From: Gamsiella multidivaricata
Lineage: Eukaryota > Mortierellomycota > Mortierellomycetes > Mortierellales > Mortierellaceae
NCBI RefSeq assembly: GCF_025024155.1
Contig: NW_026251797.1
Location: 62,001-126,000 of the forward strand
DNA: 64,000 nt
Direction of reading: 5' to 3'
In this document: positions 12,295 through 25,200 of the stretch, piece after piece
Layout of the letters: every line of letters begins with the position of its first letter
Numbering within the stretch: the stretch's first letter is position 1
Made by a program: the position numbers and the translations under genes
Notes under the pieces: generated by a model
What the model saw: the letters and a program-made list of their open reading frames with translations, nothing else
What the model was told of the DNA's origin: nothing
Databases searched by the model: none

Positions 12295-12480
12295 CGGGTA
12301 AAGGGGAAGAGAGGAGGAGGGATGAGGAGAAGGAGGAAGGAGGAGGGATGAGGAAGGAGGAAGGAGGGATGAGGATGGAGGATGGAGGATGGAAGAAAGA
12401 GGGTGAAGGATGGAGGATGGAGGAAGGGAAGGGATGAGGATGGAGATGAAGACGAAGGAAAGAAAAAGAGAATTGGCAAA
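12295..12480. repeat. Polypurine (GGA/GAT-rich) mirror-like tract upstream of the coiled-coil gene
   Basis: About 185 bp are nearly pure purine on the plus strand, made of degenerate GGATGA, GGAGGA and GGATGGA units. The tract lies 130-320 bp upstream of the coiled-coil gene start and is therefore pyrimidine in the sense of that gene. Confidence 0.85.
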
Positions 12481-14598
12481 AGAGAGACGAAAGAGAGCGA
12501 ACGGTTAGTTGGGTTGAATTAGTTGGGCTGCCTGCATGCGATACTTTACTGGCCATAGACTAAACAGTTTGTCCCGCCATATAGAAAAGCAATGGTTGGA
12601 GTGGAAGTGAGCCTGGCAATGGTGGTGGGCATGCCCTTCTTTCTTCTCCGGTTGCTGACCGAATGGGTACTGCCATCATCCATCCATCCATCGAGGGTCG
12701 AGGAAGGAGGAGAGAGCAGTAGATGGGGCAATAGGGAGTTCCCCTTCTTTTTCATTCTTCCCAGCTCTCTTTCGTTTTCATTCCTCGATAACCGTTTGAT
12801 CCTCCCTTTTTCACCCTCAATGGTCAAGGCAAAGGGCCATTCACCAACAAAAACCCAAAAGAAAAAAAAAGGATGGGAGCAACAATAACAAGGTTTTCTT
12901 TTGCAGCAGTGACCTGCCTAAACAGTTCCCTCCTCCATTTCCCAACCATGGTCCACTACCGCGAGTCGTGCATGCTCTGCGGGGCTCTTGTTGTTTTGTC
13001 TTTACTCTTGCTCACTCTCACTTTGTCTAGTGGGTAATTTGACTAGACTAAAAAAATGAGTGCCATTTATAAAGGAATCCGCCTGATATATTATTGTTGC
13101 GACCATTGATCAGTGAAATGACAGCTCATTATTCAACCAAACGAGGGGACCAGGGCCATGTTCTCAAAAAGGTTTTCTGTGTACAGTTCACGACCTCAAA
13201 AAAATAGTCCGATGAACACAGGCTTGCGCGTGGATGTGGGGGATATGTAGCACAATGAAGAACAACCATAGCAAGCGGAATGGGTAATGGACAATGAACA
13301 TAACACAGCGGCTTTAGCATGTCATTTAGCTCGAAGATAACTCACACCTACCTGCTTGTCTTCAGTCAAAAAAAAAAGATACAGGAAAAGAATCGTTATA
13401 ATGCTTGCTAATGCGGACCAAATAAATAAAAAGAAGAAAAGAGCTGGACTGTTGAGATGAGGAAGGACCGAGAGCCAGGAATGGATGAGTGAGATTATTA
13501 TAACGGCTCCAGAAAGAGAAGAAAGCGAAAGCAAGGAGCGAATGAAGAAAATAAATAAGCGAATGAGAGCTATTCATTCGTAATCCAAAGTGTGATATCT
13601 TGTTACTTCGTCCTTTACTTTTTAGCTGTCTGAATGTAGTTCAGCCAGCATCGCATCAAGCAGTCTGAGGACCGGGCCAAACAAACACAAGACCCTTGCC
13701 CCTTTGGCAATTGGCGTTACTCCTTTTGCACCACCCCTGGCTGAAGGCGGAAATAGTCTTCATGCTGCCCCCTGTCATCTGCAGGCTACGGCAACAACTA
13801 ACGACGCAATGAAAAGCACGCGGGCATTGGTACAAAACAAAGGGCGAAACCATTCAGCGAACGATTCCGATGTCCCTGTTGTTTGCCCCTTCATCCAATA
13901 TGGGTCCCAAACCTCCTCCCCTGTTTCTTTCTGCTCAGGGCAAAATGGGGGAGGAAGGCACGGTTTCTCTCTCCATGAGTTTCCTTGTTGCCGGCGTGTT
14001 CCAACCTCCTGTAGGATGCAACGAGTGCTTTACATTGCATGTCATGACATGATGGCGGAACGGTTGTATCTATCCCTGGAGCCATTTGCCCACACTCTGT
14101 CCTGCTCAACTTGTCTTACCCTGATCGAATATTATATTTTGGTGGTACCGTCGTCGTCGTCCATCACTGTAAAACCCTGAGAGCGGTTATTTTCCGCAAT
14201 AAACCGCTCATGAAAGAACCCTAAGAGCCATCCTGGTACACGCAATCAGGAAACGATCAAAAGAGAAAAAGAGAATAAAAGAAATTGTCCCGACTTCTAT
14301 TGGCTACGTTTGCATAACGCTATGCTGAGAACGAAGCGCCATTGTTGTTATGGAGTATTATAGCCACTTGGTCTCGATCTCTCAGATGGTACTTCTTAAC
14401 GATCCACCAGACGTTTAAACAGAGCAGGCGCTCGACGAAACCGAAATATGGATGACTTTGGATAAATATGTACTTTATTATATAGGCGCTATCGGACTCT
14501 CTTTGGATCTCCTTTAGGGGCAGCGAGGCGGGTCTGCCAAATGTGTGTTCTGTGCATTTGTTCTCTTTCGGCAGCTCGCATTGCTTATTGCTTGTCGT
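12481..14598. other. Long intergenic region without a recognisable gene
   Basis: I read all six frames and see no protein with family resemblance or convincing composition. The longest open frame (13704-14180, plus) has a biased, Cys/Ser-rich random look. The region holds purine- and AT-rich tracts and probably the coiled-coil gene promoter and the RhoGDI gene 3' flank. An unspliced-by-eye gene cannot be excluded. Confidence 0.4.
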
Positions 14599-15934
14599 TT
14601 ACCAATCCTTTTTGATGTCGAAAGACTAGAAATAGATACCATGCAGAAAAAAGCGAATAAGATTTAGCATTCCAACCACCGTTCTGCCTCTAACATTTTT
14701 TTTTTTAAACCACGAACTTTTTTTTTTTGTTCGTTCTGGCATCTTCCCGTTATCACCGGAGGAAAAAAAAATAAAAACAGCAAACCCGACGTACCCAGTT
14801 CCACTCCTTGTGAACAGTGCCATCATCATCAACGAACATGGATCTGGCTTCATAGTGTCCACGTGCGACCATACCGCTTGGTGCCTCCTCGACAGCGAAC
14901 TAGTGTTTATCAAAAGTGAAAGGTCGTAGCAAGTTAGTTGATGAAATTGAGCATTGAAGGACATTTAGTATAGTCAATGATACTTGCCTTCTTCTCAATG
15001 ATGTCGGGCTTGGCAGCATAGCTTCCGATCATCTCCTCAGACTTATCGACTGTTGATTCCAGATGGAGAACGCGTAGTGTTAGCATGTAAAGAAAGAAAA
15101 CCATAAAGGTACTATTGCTCTTCCTCGCAATGCTCAAGAATATGAAAGCTACTTGCCTCGGACTCCCATACGCTTGACGACCTGTCTGTACTTGAGGCCA
15201 GAGACCAATGAGTGCTGAACCCTAATTGTTCAGATAGAGTATAGAGCGAGAGAAAAACCGCAATTAGAATCGAACAGTAAAGGCCAGAAATGCAGAGGGG
15301 AGGAGATTGATGGTCTAAGACATAAGATGATGAGGGGAAACGTACTTGAAAAGAACCTTGAGACGGTACTCAACACCCTCCTTGATCGTGAAGGAATGTT
15401 TCTTGAGTTCCTCAGCTACAAACGAGCATGATAAGGGGACGATAATGGAGTTCAATTAGTTATTCAATTAGGGCTTTTCGACACGACACTAGATGCATGC
15501 CTGAAAGTGTCCGTATTTCCGTGATGAAGTCAAAGGAGAAAAGCGCCCTACCAGTCTGAGTAAGATCCAGAACGACGTCTGGACGACCAGCAACCTCGAG
15601 TATCAATTGGAGGACGACAACGTTGTGGGGATCATCGCCGGAAGCAGCTAGTTTGACAGGTGTTCAAGAGAAATCGAGAAAGTGTGAGAAAAAAAACAAG
15701 GCCAACTTCAAAACGCGCGCATCAACAAGATGAGAAGCAGAGGAATGAAAACGCGTTTTGTGAAGAGGGCTTACCGGCGCTGGAGACACCGAGGGACTCT
15801 TTCCAGCGGCGAAGAGCCTCGTCGTCAGCATCCAGGGTCTGGTATTCGTCCATGGTCTTCTTCTGGCCGGGCTTGTAGCCGTTGGACACGGAGGGACCAA
15901 AGTCCTCATCGTCGATTGGCTGTTGGTTAGACAT
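14599..15934 (-). CDS. RDI1: Rho GDP-dissociation inhibitor (RhoGDI)
   Basis: Cytosolic chaperone that extracts prenylated Rho/Cdc42 GTPases from membranes and keeps them GDP-bound. Seven exons (15775-15934, 15552-15647, 15346-15415, 15157-15221, 14988-15049, 14795-14899, 14599-14625) join in frame to 194 residues, the family length. The N-terminal regulatory arm contains YKPGQKKTMDEYQTLDADDE. The immunoglobulin-like lipid-binding domain shows HSFTIKEGVEYRLKVLFKV, LVSGLKYRQVVKRMGVRVDK and MIGSYAAK, ending WNWSFDIKKDW. Introns 4 and 5 (15050-15156 and 14900-14987) begin GCAAGT rather than GT; only these GC donors keep the frame and the conserved sequence. The gene diverges from the Rab4-type gene at 16852. 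Confidence 0.95.
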
Positions 15935-16764
15935 GGCTTTTGAATGTAAGAAAGGTAGAGTAAAGAGTGCGGGGCGGAGGTGTGGGTGTGAAGCTGTGAA
16001 GAAGAGAAAAGAAGAAAAAGAAGGACAAGAAAAGGAGAGGATAAAAGAGATGATGATGATGATGAGAGTGATGATGACTGTTGGAGGGAAGGGGTATGGG
16101 TGCTGATGAACCTGGACCAACCAGCGGACGACTTCCCTTTGGCCAGTTCCCGCTGCCCCCTTCAACAGCACACTGCACCGCACCGCACGAAAAATGCCCA
16201 CATGTGCCGAGAAAGAAGAGTACGTGCCTCCCTGACTGGCTGACTAGCTCAAGGCGCCCCAATTGGCCAGTACACGCAACAGACACACGTCCGTCCGCCC
16301 GTATGCCCATACGCATGGGGCACGGCGACCGAAACCATGTCCCAGGGCTATGATAATACACATAAACAGCCCGAGAGAAAGGGAAGGAAAGGATCCCATG
16401 AAGGAGGATCATCCCTTTCTCTCGCTGATGCCCAATCAGCAGGCGTGATTGTGTGTGGTGTATATGATGTGTGCTCATCGCTCTTCGTTTCCTTTTGAGG
16501 GTTGGTCGCACCAGCCAGTTGGCTGCTGTAGTCAAGCGTGTCTAGTGGTGGCCCTCTCTCACCCATCAACGAACGACGCTGTTTCTCTTCCTCAATTCCA
16601 CTCGCCCTCAGAAGAACCATCCCCTCATCTCACTCTCTTCTTCCTCTACTTCTTTGTCTGCCAATCCTCGTTCTCTTTGACTCCAACACCTCTTTTTTTC
16701 TCCTTCTCTTCCTTGCAGTCTTGACCTCACACCTCCCCTCTCTCTACCTCTCTCTTTCTCTCCC

Positions 16765-16819
<55 letters not shown>

Positions 16820-16851
16820 TTCTCATTGTTATACCCCTACACAAGCAAGCC
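15935..16851. promoter_or_regulatory. Divergent promoter region between RhoGDI and Rab4-type genes
   Basis: This 917-bp stretch carries the 5' regions of two trafficking/polarity genes. The RhoGDI side has GAT-repeat and purine-rich sequence near 16030-16070. The Rab side has a long CT-rich segment ending in a TC microsatellite. No TATA box was recognised. Confidence 0.5.
16735..16826. repeat. (TC)n microsatellite in the Rab4-type gene leader
   Basis: A run of CT dinucleotides with a few interruptions ends about 25 bp before the Rab start codon, so it lies in the promoter or 5' untranslated region. Confidence 0.92.
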
Positions 16852-19091
16852 ATGGCAACCTATGGTAATAAAGATAAGGAAGACCTCGTCTTGCCAGCTC
16901 ACAGGAGCACTATACACCACATTCAATCTCTTTTATTTTATTTTATCCGCATAACACTCATCTTTCTCTGCAAATAAAGAACACTCGCAAATGCCTTGTT
17001 ATCTCTCTTTGACAACTTGGTTTTGATCGAATGGACCTCCTTGTGCCGAAAAAAAAGAGTACTCCCTCCCCTCCCCTTTCTCCAGGGACCTCTTCTCCCG
17101 CCCATCTTTGTACATCTATCGACCCTCCCTTTTTATTGCCATGCGCTGCTTTGCTACCCGTCTCGTCCTTCCTCGGTCAAAATGATATATGCATGAGCCG
17201 GGGACAAAACATGCAGGAATGGACATATCCTTCCTGGAATGGGAATGGGGGCCGGGCCCCATTGCCGACTCGTTTTCCTTTATCTCTCCCTCTCTCTTTT
17301 TTCTTTTCGTCTCTTGTTTTGCATTGGTATGAGCCATTGGCTATCTATTCTATTGATGCCAAATGCCCGATCTATTCTAACCAGTTCTTCCTCCCTCACT
17401 CCCTTTTTTTGTGTATGCGTGTATGCGTGGATGGCTGTCGACTTTAGATTTCTTGCTAAAGTTCCTCATCACTGGCGATTCAGGCACTGGAAAGTACGTA
17501 TTGCGTGGGTCATCAATCACGAACTGCGCTGGACTGGACGGAGCTGAACTGGACTGGATTGGACCCGAGAGATTACGAGGACAGGACTTAACAGGACAGG
17601 GCGCGGGGAGAACACACATGTAGTAATCATGATTGTGAGTGTGGAGAGAGCAAACAAACATTTGCTTACACAGTGCAGACACGGACTACAAGCACAGACT
17701 CCGCAACACACCATGTGCGCAACAAATCACATCACGGGGAGGGGAAGCAGAGAGAACAGGGGAGCTCACACACAGACTAAATACGGTTCTTTTTGTGGTT
17801 GTTCAATAGATCATGCCTACTCCATCAGTTTGTGGAAAACAAATGTGAGTCAGTCTATCATCTCACGCGGAAGTTTACAGCGAGGGCAGCGCAAAACTAT
17901 AGACGAGATCTTGATTTGCTGACCTTCCATCCTAATCCTATTTCAATGTTCAACCGGCTAGTCAAAGAGGGCGCGACTCATACCATCGGGGTTGAGTTTG
18001 GGAGCAGGATTGTCACCATTGGAAAGAATCAGGTCAAGCTGCAAATTGTAAAGTCATCGTCAATCATCGACCGTTGTCTGAGCCTGTTCAATCTGTTGTT
18101 CTTCCCACTGTAGCCTGATCACGCCTTTGCTAACCCTGTCTTACGGCTGAATTTGTTACCTCGATAGTGGGACACGTAAGACTTCAACATCTCTAGAATC
18201 GGGAAAGGATGGCTTCCCTTTTTTTATGAGCGCCCCGGGGGAGGTTTCAGGCACTCAAACTAACATCGAAATCTTGTCTTTTGTTCACGCTTCGTGGATG
18301 CAAAGTGCTGGACAGGAGCGCTTTAGGTACTATATCCCACTTCGGACTGGACTCGACCTACCACGATGTATTTTTCTTACAAATTGTTGGCGCATCAACT
18401 CATCAACTCGTCCTGTTTTTTTCCTCTCTCTCTACTAGGTCAGTAACGAGGAGTTATTACAGAGGCGCTGCGGGAGCTCTCTTGGTGTACGATATCTCAA
18501 AGTAAGCTTTTGGCGCGCGCTAGTGAGGAGAGTGGGCAGGTGTTGAACACAAGGTGGACTTTGAATCTTAACTTTTTCGTGCCTGCATTCCTTCCTCTTT
18601 TGTGCGTCCCATGGGAACAATACAATGACATAGTCGTAACACGTTTATGAGCATCTCAAAATGGATTGCAGACGCACGGAAACTGGCAGGAGCGGACATT
18701 GCATTGATGTTGGTTGGGAATAAGCTGGATCTGGAGGATCGAGAAGTATCCTATTTGGAAGCAAGTCGGTTTGCGCAGGAAAACGGTAATAGCCTACGCA
18801 GGAGCAAGTACTTGAACAAAACAAGAGTTGACTGAGATCGCAACCGACTAACCATCACTCGATGCTTTTTTTGACACTGTGTTAGAAATGACTTTTTTGG
18901 AGACGAGTGCATTGACGGGTGAAGGTGTAGAGGAGACGTTTTTGAAGTGTGGTCGAGCAATATTGACAAAGATCGAAACAGGCCAAGTAGATCCGGAGAG
19001 ACCTGGATCGGGTATTCAATATGGAGATTCATCGTTACGGAGGATAGCTCAAAAGAGTCGACCTGTACGCCAGAAAAGTCTTTGCTGTTAG
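16852..19091 (+). CDS. Rab4-family small GTPase (endosomal recycling)
   Basis: Membrane-trafficking GTPase; Rab4 proteins act in early-endosome recycling. Nine exons (16852-16864, 17448-17493, 17810-17844, 17962-18047, 18168-18175, 18306-18326, 18439-18501, 18634-18785, 18886-19091) join in frame to 209 residues. Exon 1 encodes MATY plus one base. Nucleotide-binding motifs are P-loop GDSGTGKS, switch [28 protein letters not shown] and ETSA. The Rab4-type stretches [25 protein letters not shown] and EASRFAQEN, and the tail [12 protein letters not shown], support the subfamily. The C-terminal CC is a geranylgeranylation site. The WDTAGQERF motif is split over an 8-nt exon (18168-18175) and a 21-nt exon (18306-18326). 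The gene is convergent with the DONSON gene, with 220 bp between stops. Confidence 0.93.
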
Positions 19092-19314
19092 AAGTAAGCG
19101 GCGTATTTTTTGATCCTAGTTGGCACACCATCAAACTGCTTTTTTTTTTTTTTTTTTTTTCTTTCTTGGTTGCATAAAGACAGAAGCGACAACTCGACTC
19201 ACGCTTGTTGTTGGTAATAGAAATAATAATGGAACAAATGGCAGGAAAGGCACCGTTCATTTTGTGAGATTCATCGGCATGGTTCGCACTATTTATACAA
19301 GTCATGGATGTTCA
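19092..19314. other. Short convergent intergenic region with T21 run
   Basis: This lies between the stops of the Rab4-type gene and the DONSON gene. It contains a run of about 21 T at 19139-19160, probably within the overlapping 3' untranslated regions. Confidence 0.6.
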
Positions 19315-21942
19315 TCATGACAACCAAGTAAACTGCTTGGTGGCGTGATTGTATCGCATCTGGTCCATTGCTTTGGGACTTATATATGGCGACGGTGATG
19401 TAGTGCTTTCTGAGGTGAGTTCCCGAGCTGCCAAAAGCGGTCGCAGGTTCAAGCCAAAGGAGCGTGGGTCACTTGCTGCCACGTAGGTGTATCCTGTAGA
19501 TTGACGGTATTGATTGGCAAAGATGTTACAGAGCTCCCTCGTGGACGTAGGGAGGAGTGTGCCATGGATATCAACTCTGAACTCGCGCTGCATCTTATCA
19601 GTTCCTTCGATATGCTTGCTAACGACCCTGCACTTGGAGATCTGTGAACAAACAGGTGTGTTGTGAAATGAAGTGGGATTAGAACCAATATGGTGATCTG
19701 GCTTGATACAGCGAAGAAATTACTGTTGTTTTTGTACCTGCGCCCGCTTGAGTGCACCATGAAGGAAGGGGACGTCGGCGATGAGAGTGGGAGATTGATA
19801 GAGGAAGCCGTCTTCGTAGGATGTTTTCAAGTTCAAAAGGTATCCAAAGAGTCCGTGAACGCTCACTAATCCCTTGAACAAGAGGGCATCCGACAGATCT
19901 CGATCGTCCATTTGAGATGCTGTTGCTGTGGTCACATTGGGTTCTTTCCTACAAGATAGAAGAACAATGCACAGCGTTAGTTGCGGAAAGCGGAAAGACG
20001 ATCATACGATGGTCTAACGTGCCGAACATAGAGAAGCAGTGCATGTACGTTGTATCCGGATCATTGTCATCGAAGTTTTCCAGATCTCGTTTCGAGCTCA
20101 AGTTATGAATCGTCGTTTTGCGAGTAACATCCGGCAATCTCTCGAACTTGATGTCTATTCATCAAAAAGAAAGACCATATAAGCAAACACGTTGAACTGT
20201 TTGGCAATGCCGCAGTCCAATATTTCGTCCGCATTACGGAATATACAGCTCCTCTACCTTCTTCCTGCAGTACTTTTCGTAGTCCAGGGGTCGAGTTCGT
20301 CAGGATGGCCTCGAGGTCGCCTGATAGAGATGTGGTTCCATGCAAAAAAAGAATCGTCCATGTAGTGCCGACGTAATAAAAATACGGGCATGCTCCGTTG
20401 CGAAAAGATTGGTACAGTGCTTTGAACGCTTGCTTCCTACGTCCAGTGGATGAAGAAGCGAAAAGTAGAACCGTTAACAAGAAGTCGCGGAGCCCATAAA
20501 TCTTGAATCAAAATACCAGTCCATCCGATGCTACATACCATTCTGTGGATCTTGAGAACATATCTGAAATGCCGTTCTTCTCGCCTGATGACATATTGCC
20601 TGTATTTTTGAGTAGCTTGCTGATACTCTGGGCCTGAGGTATAGTTGGATTGTTGGGTGGGTAGATCCAGTGGTATGTTGCTGCCAAGAGTAGTACTCGT
20701 GTAGGTGTGGTATTGTCATTGCCTCGTTCAGAACCACTCTTGTTACTGCTGCTGGTGTTGTTGGTCTGTAAGGACCGGGGTTTAGAGACAAAATGATGTA
20801 GTGCCTTGATTTCATCTATGGGCGAGCCCTGATCGCACCATGCAAGGGTGTCCGGTGAAGATATGGAAATTGAGGTCCTGAGGGTCCAGTCCAGCGGTAT
20901 GCTATATGATGACTGAAAGTGCAGTGAGGCATGAGCGAGTCGGACACTATCTTTCCTAGGTAAGAAAGTGTCATTGAGACGTTGCCAAGAGAGAGCGTAC
21001 CTTGTACTCTGTTCCTTGTTTTTTTGAAGTGATACTTGATAATTCCGGTGCTTATAACACAATACGCACGCATACAAATATATATATATATATAAAATGC
21101 TGTAAGAAACATAGCGACTGGTTTGAGTGGTGTTTGGAAGGCGTAAGCAGAATGACGAGGCTGTAGATGTACCTTGCAGTTCTTGGGTGGTCTGCGCGTT
21201 CTTCTTGCTCTACAAAGTTTCAAGGGCAAGGCAGGGCATCAGTTCGATGAGCTATGTAACTACTCAAAAGCTCCGGTTCATCCTCTTAGGAGCCCACTCA
21301 CAGCCGATTTCTCTAATGCTTCTTGTAGGCGTGGTCTTGCAGGGTACAAAGAGAGGTGATCAAGTTGTTCAATGTTTGCTGCAGAGTCGGACCGCTCGAT
21401 GTCTGCTGGCTCATCTTCGTCGATTTCTTCCTCGAGATCCTCATCGCCTTCCTCTTGCAGTGGCGTGTTTAAAGTTCCTGAAGTTACTGTCGCTGGCTGA
21501 GAGTAGGAAAACATTTGCAGGGTCCTGTTGGGATCCAAGGCCAGGTCTTCCTAGATCACATATCAGATTTGTATGTCAAAATTGGTGGCAAAATTTTTGT
21601 GCCCCTTACTCCACAGACCCACAAAAATTATTCCGAGAACGAAGGGGCATTTGAAGGCCATACCTCGGACTCTTCCACTTTGTTACTCTGCTGGACTATA
21701 TCGATTGCGAAAGTAGAAGTCGAGGCGCTGGCTGCAGTGAGCTTTTCGAATGGATTCCTAACGTTCTTTCGGGACGGGTTGACAACCTGGAAGGGACTTG
21801 ACATGGTCCTGGTGAAGCTGGCGCGTTTGCTGAAGGGTGGACCTCCCTCTGTACCCTCCTCGCCTCCCTGGCCGCCACGTGTCTGGGTGGTCTGAAATGA
21901 ACGCGCGCGTGTGAATGGCGAGGATCGCTTCGTAGGGATCAT
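19315..21942 (-). CDS. DONSON / humpty-dumpty family replication protein
   Basis: DONSON-family proteins act at replication origins and forks and are known in animals as loaders of the CMG helicase. Seven exons (21664-21942, 21302-21550, 20539-20912, 20258-20436, 20049-20154, 19738-19948, 19315-19641) join in frame to 574 residues, close to human DONSON (566). Family landmarks in order: a disordered basic N-terminus with TRARSFQ and NPFEKL; IPLDWTLRTSI (compare LPLDWSIKTR); the YHWIYPP segment; the hallmark ALYQSFRNGACPYFYY (compare LYNLLKTKLCPYFYV); TNSTPGLRKVLQEEG (compare PTTRGLREAMRNEG); and a C-terminal SVHGLFGYLLN. Family assignment rests on remembered conserved blocks and collinearity. 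The exon borders are by eye but all phases agree. Confidence 0.86.
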
Positions 21943-22298
21943 GGTGTGGGCTGATGGGGTTGATTCAGGATGGATTCAACGAATAAAGAGCAGACTGAAG
22001 AAGCTGTGTACATCACGTGCGGGGTAGTCGTTGGTCTTCCCAATAACTTTGTTTCCGCCAGTAATTCATCGCAAACTGCATGGCACTTTGAGCTGCTTTG
22101 CTCCGTTGTGGTTCATTTCATCAATTCATCAATTCATCAATTACTTCTTCTTCTTTCACCACACCTCCCTTGCCATCACTGATCACTGTGATCGGCACCA
22201 TAATACTACAATTCTCCTCCACCTTTTTTCCCTACCTTCATCCACCTCTTATCCTCACTCTTCTCCATCCCACCCGTCCTCCTTTTACGTCTTGCGCC

Positions 22299-25200
22299 AT
22301 GACTGGCCCTTCTCCCGCACCTTCCTCGTCGGTTTCGCCCATCACTCTCCATGTCAAGACTATCGAATCGCACACCCACACTGTAACTGTCCCCATCTCC
22401 GAAACGGTGCTTCAGCTCAAGGAGCGTCTTGCAGTCATGCTCGAGGTGCCAAGCCCCCGACAGCGACTGATCTTTCGGGGCCGGGTCATGGTCGACAACA
22501 ACCCGCTTACAGAGTATTGTATGTTTCTCTTTTGTGATGCACAGGCGAGGATACTCCCTCCCCCTTGTTACTGGGCCGCGTTGACTTGACTTGTTTGGTA
22601 GCCGTTCGCCTGTCCATCCCTACGCTGCAGCGAGAGAATTCGAAATCCCTCAAGCGACGGAGCTTTGTTATTTCTCATTATTCATATTTTTTCCCCCCAA
22701 CTCGGCCCCATTTGATCCGCTCAACAGACTTGTGTCTCAACAAAGCAATGACCAGGAACTCGGTTGACTAATCATTTTCTGTCGAAACCCTTTGTGTGAA
22801 TCGACGCCTAAACCTTTTTATATCTCCCACCGGCAACTCTTTATCCGCGCGCGCTCACATACAATGTTCTCTGTGTCTTGTTGTTGCACACACTTTGTCA
22901 TCTCTGTTTGACAAAAACAGCACTACAGGACGGGCACACGATTCACCTTGTCACTCGGCCAGCCGATGCGCCAGCGAACCAACGCAATGGTAAATAGCCC
23001 AAGCATAACACCTGCTCGCGTTATTCGTTTTTTCCAATGTTCTCGGAAGGTCTTTTGGAGTCCTGACAGAAAGACCTTTCCTGATGCTACATAGATGCAC
23101 CACACGCCAGAACAGGAGCTACTTCGGATACAGGGCCTCTTCGATTCGACACACGAGATTATGTATTCAGCATCATCGGCGTAGATGATTCTCTGGACCC
23201 ACAAAATGTACGATCATCAGGCAATTTATGCGCGTGTGGTGTTGATTTGGCATGTGCTCAGCTCTCGTGGTTATCAATCGGGCCAGATCTTGAGCAATAG
23301 TCCACTGGCAGAATTGCCACCATCGTTAATCTGGCTCCAACTGGGTAGCCAGGAGTCGGACTGAAGCTAATGTTCAAAGAGTCGGGCGATGTTATCCATT
23401 CGTATGAAGGTCACTGATCATCGCGTTCTGCACACACATCCAACAGATCATGCAGGCGATCGCCGGAGGCCTTCCCTCGGATATGAACTTTGATGGGGCA
23501 GCGGCCTTTGTCGGAACACCCTCAGCTGTTACTTATCAACACCAGCCACCGCCATCCAATGCTCCTGGATCAACACCTAGTACCGGAATCAATAGCGCTC
23601 GTCCGGCTGGATTCCCGCGTGGATCGGTCATGCGTGGTATACCTCTTCCTGCGCTCGCTCGTGGCTCTGGAATGACCACAGTCTCTCTTGGCCTGCTACC
23701 TTCAATAATGGCTCATGCGCGCGCTTCGGCTCAGAGTGTCAATGCAATGGAAGCAGCAATAGCGGCGGCGGTAGACCCTAATTCTAGAGCCGATGATACA
23801 TCACCAGCTTCAGCTCCACCACCTTCAACTTCGCGTTTGGCCTCCCGCACAGCCCCAGCAACCAGTTCAGCCTCGTCTACTTCACCAAGCACTCCTCAAC
23901 CTGGAGCAGGACCAGTAGGCCAGATGGTTCTTGGACCCAATGGCAGTCTGTCATATACGATCCAGAATCCACCAAGACCGCCACCAAGAAGTAGCAGTTC
24001 CTTTCAATCATATGCCGCCGCTGCAGCGGCAGCTGCCAACCCATTTGCCTCCCACCACGACCCGACTGCATCTGCCCGTTTTTTGATCCCAGCAGACTAC
24101 GCAGGAGCTGGATTCGTGGACTTTTGGCGAAATCTATCAGGACAGCTGTCCCCTTCTACCGATTCTGCGAGCACTTCCAATTCATCTCCTGCTGCTCAGG
24201 CATCTGCTCGATCAGCTGAGGTTGCGACGAGCACTACACATGATGCCACTGAACAATCAGACCAAGCCACAAGTTCGTCATCTTTGAGGAGAAGAGAGAG
24301 GCCTGAGGACTTTTTGAGCGGAGTCGATGACAGAGTGTCGTCAAGAAGACGCCTCGCTGCTCAGCAATCGTCTTCTGCAGCGAACTTAGGAAACCGACTG
24401 CGTCAAGAACTGGATCGATTGATTGCGACAGGACTTCCAGAAACTATGGTGGCGACGCCTCAAGTATCTGCTTCAGCCTCCCGTCCCGTCACTGGCGCCA
24501 CCCCATCATCAGCACGCACTCAACTTCCCTCACGACCTGCCATTACCCGTTCTTCTTCCAATGATACGAGGCGGGCACAAACAGCGGATTCATCCCCAAC
24601 GGCGTCGAGTCCATCTCCGAGCAGCCCATCCATGCCATCTTCATCCACCAACAACAGCACTAACAACAGCTCTTCAAATCCCTCGCCAGCATATAATTTG
24701 GGCCGCATTGGAGTGTTTATCTCAGCTATCTTGAGAATGGTGGATCAACCGAGAGAGGACGGATCTCCTAGGACACTTGCAGATGTCATTTGCAATGACC
24801 CTGAATCGCCCAGCACGCCCTTGCAGGAATTAGTCAGGAACGTTGCAGAATCAATTACTATCAGAGAAACGAGATCTATTGCTGAGGGCCACCCGATGCC
24901 GATGCGCAATATTCATCCGGTTTTAAACGCGTTTATTCGCGAGCGTGCTCTGCACGGACAGCAGCTGACGGAGAGTAATTTGGATGTAAGTTGAGCTCTT
25001 GGCTCTGAGCTGCACCGTGTCAAACTCATCGTACGTTGGAATTGTGTGCTGATGTTTCATCTGCTTGTTGAATTTTAGTCGGTGGCAGTGATGTTTGCTC
25101 ATGGAATCATGAATGCAGTACACGTGGAGGAGATTTTGGAGACATTGACACCTTCGGCTAGCATTCAGATCACCAGTGCAGATATTCGTCGCATCTCGCT

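Noticed and set aside
13704..14180. 158-codon plus-strand ORF in the gap between the coiled-coil and RhoGDI genes
   Set aside because: Cys/Ser-rich random-looking sequence overlapping other frames of equal length; no splice context or homology is recognised.
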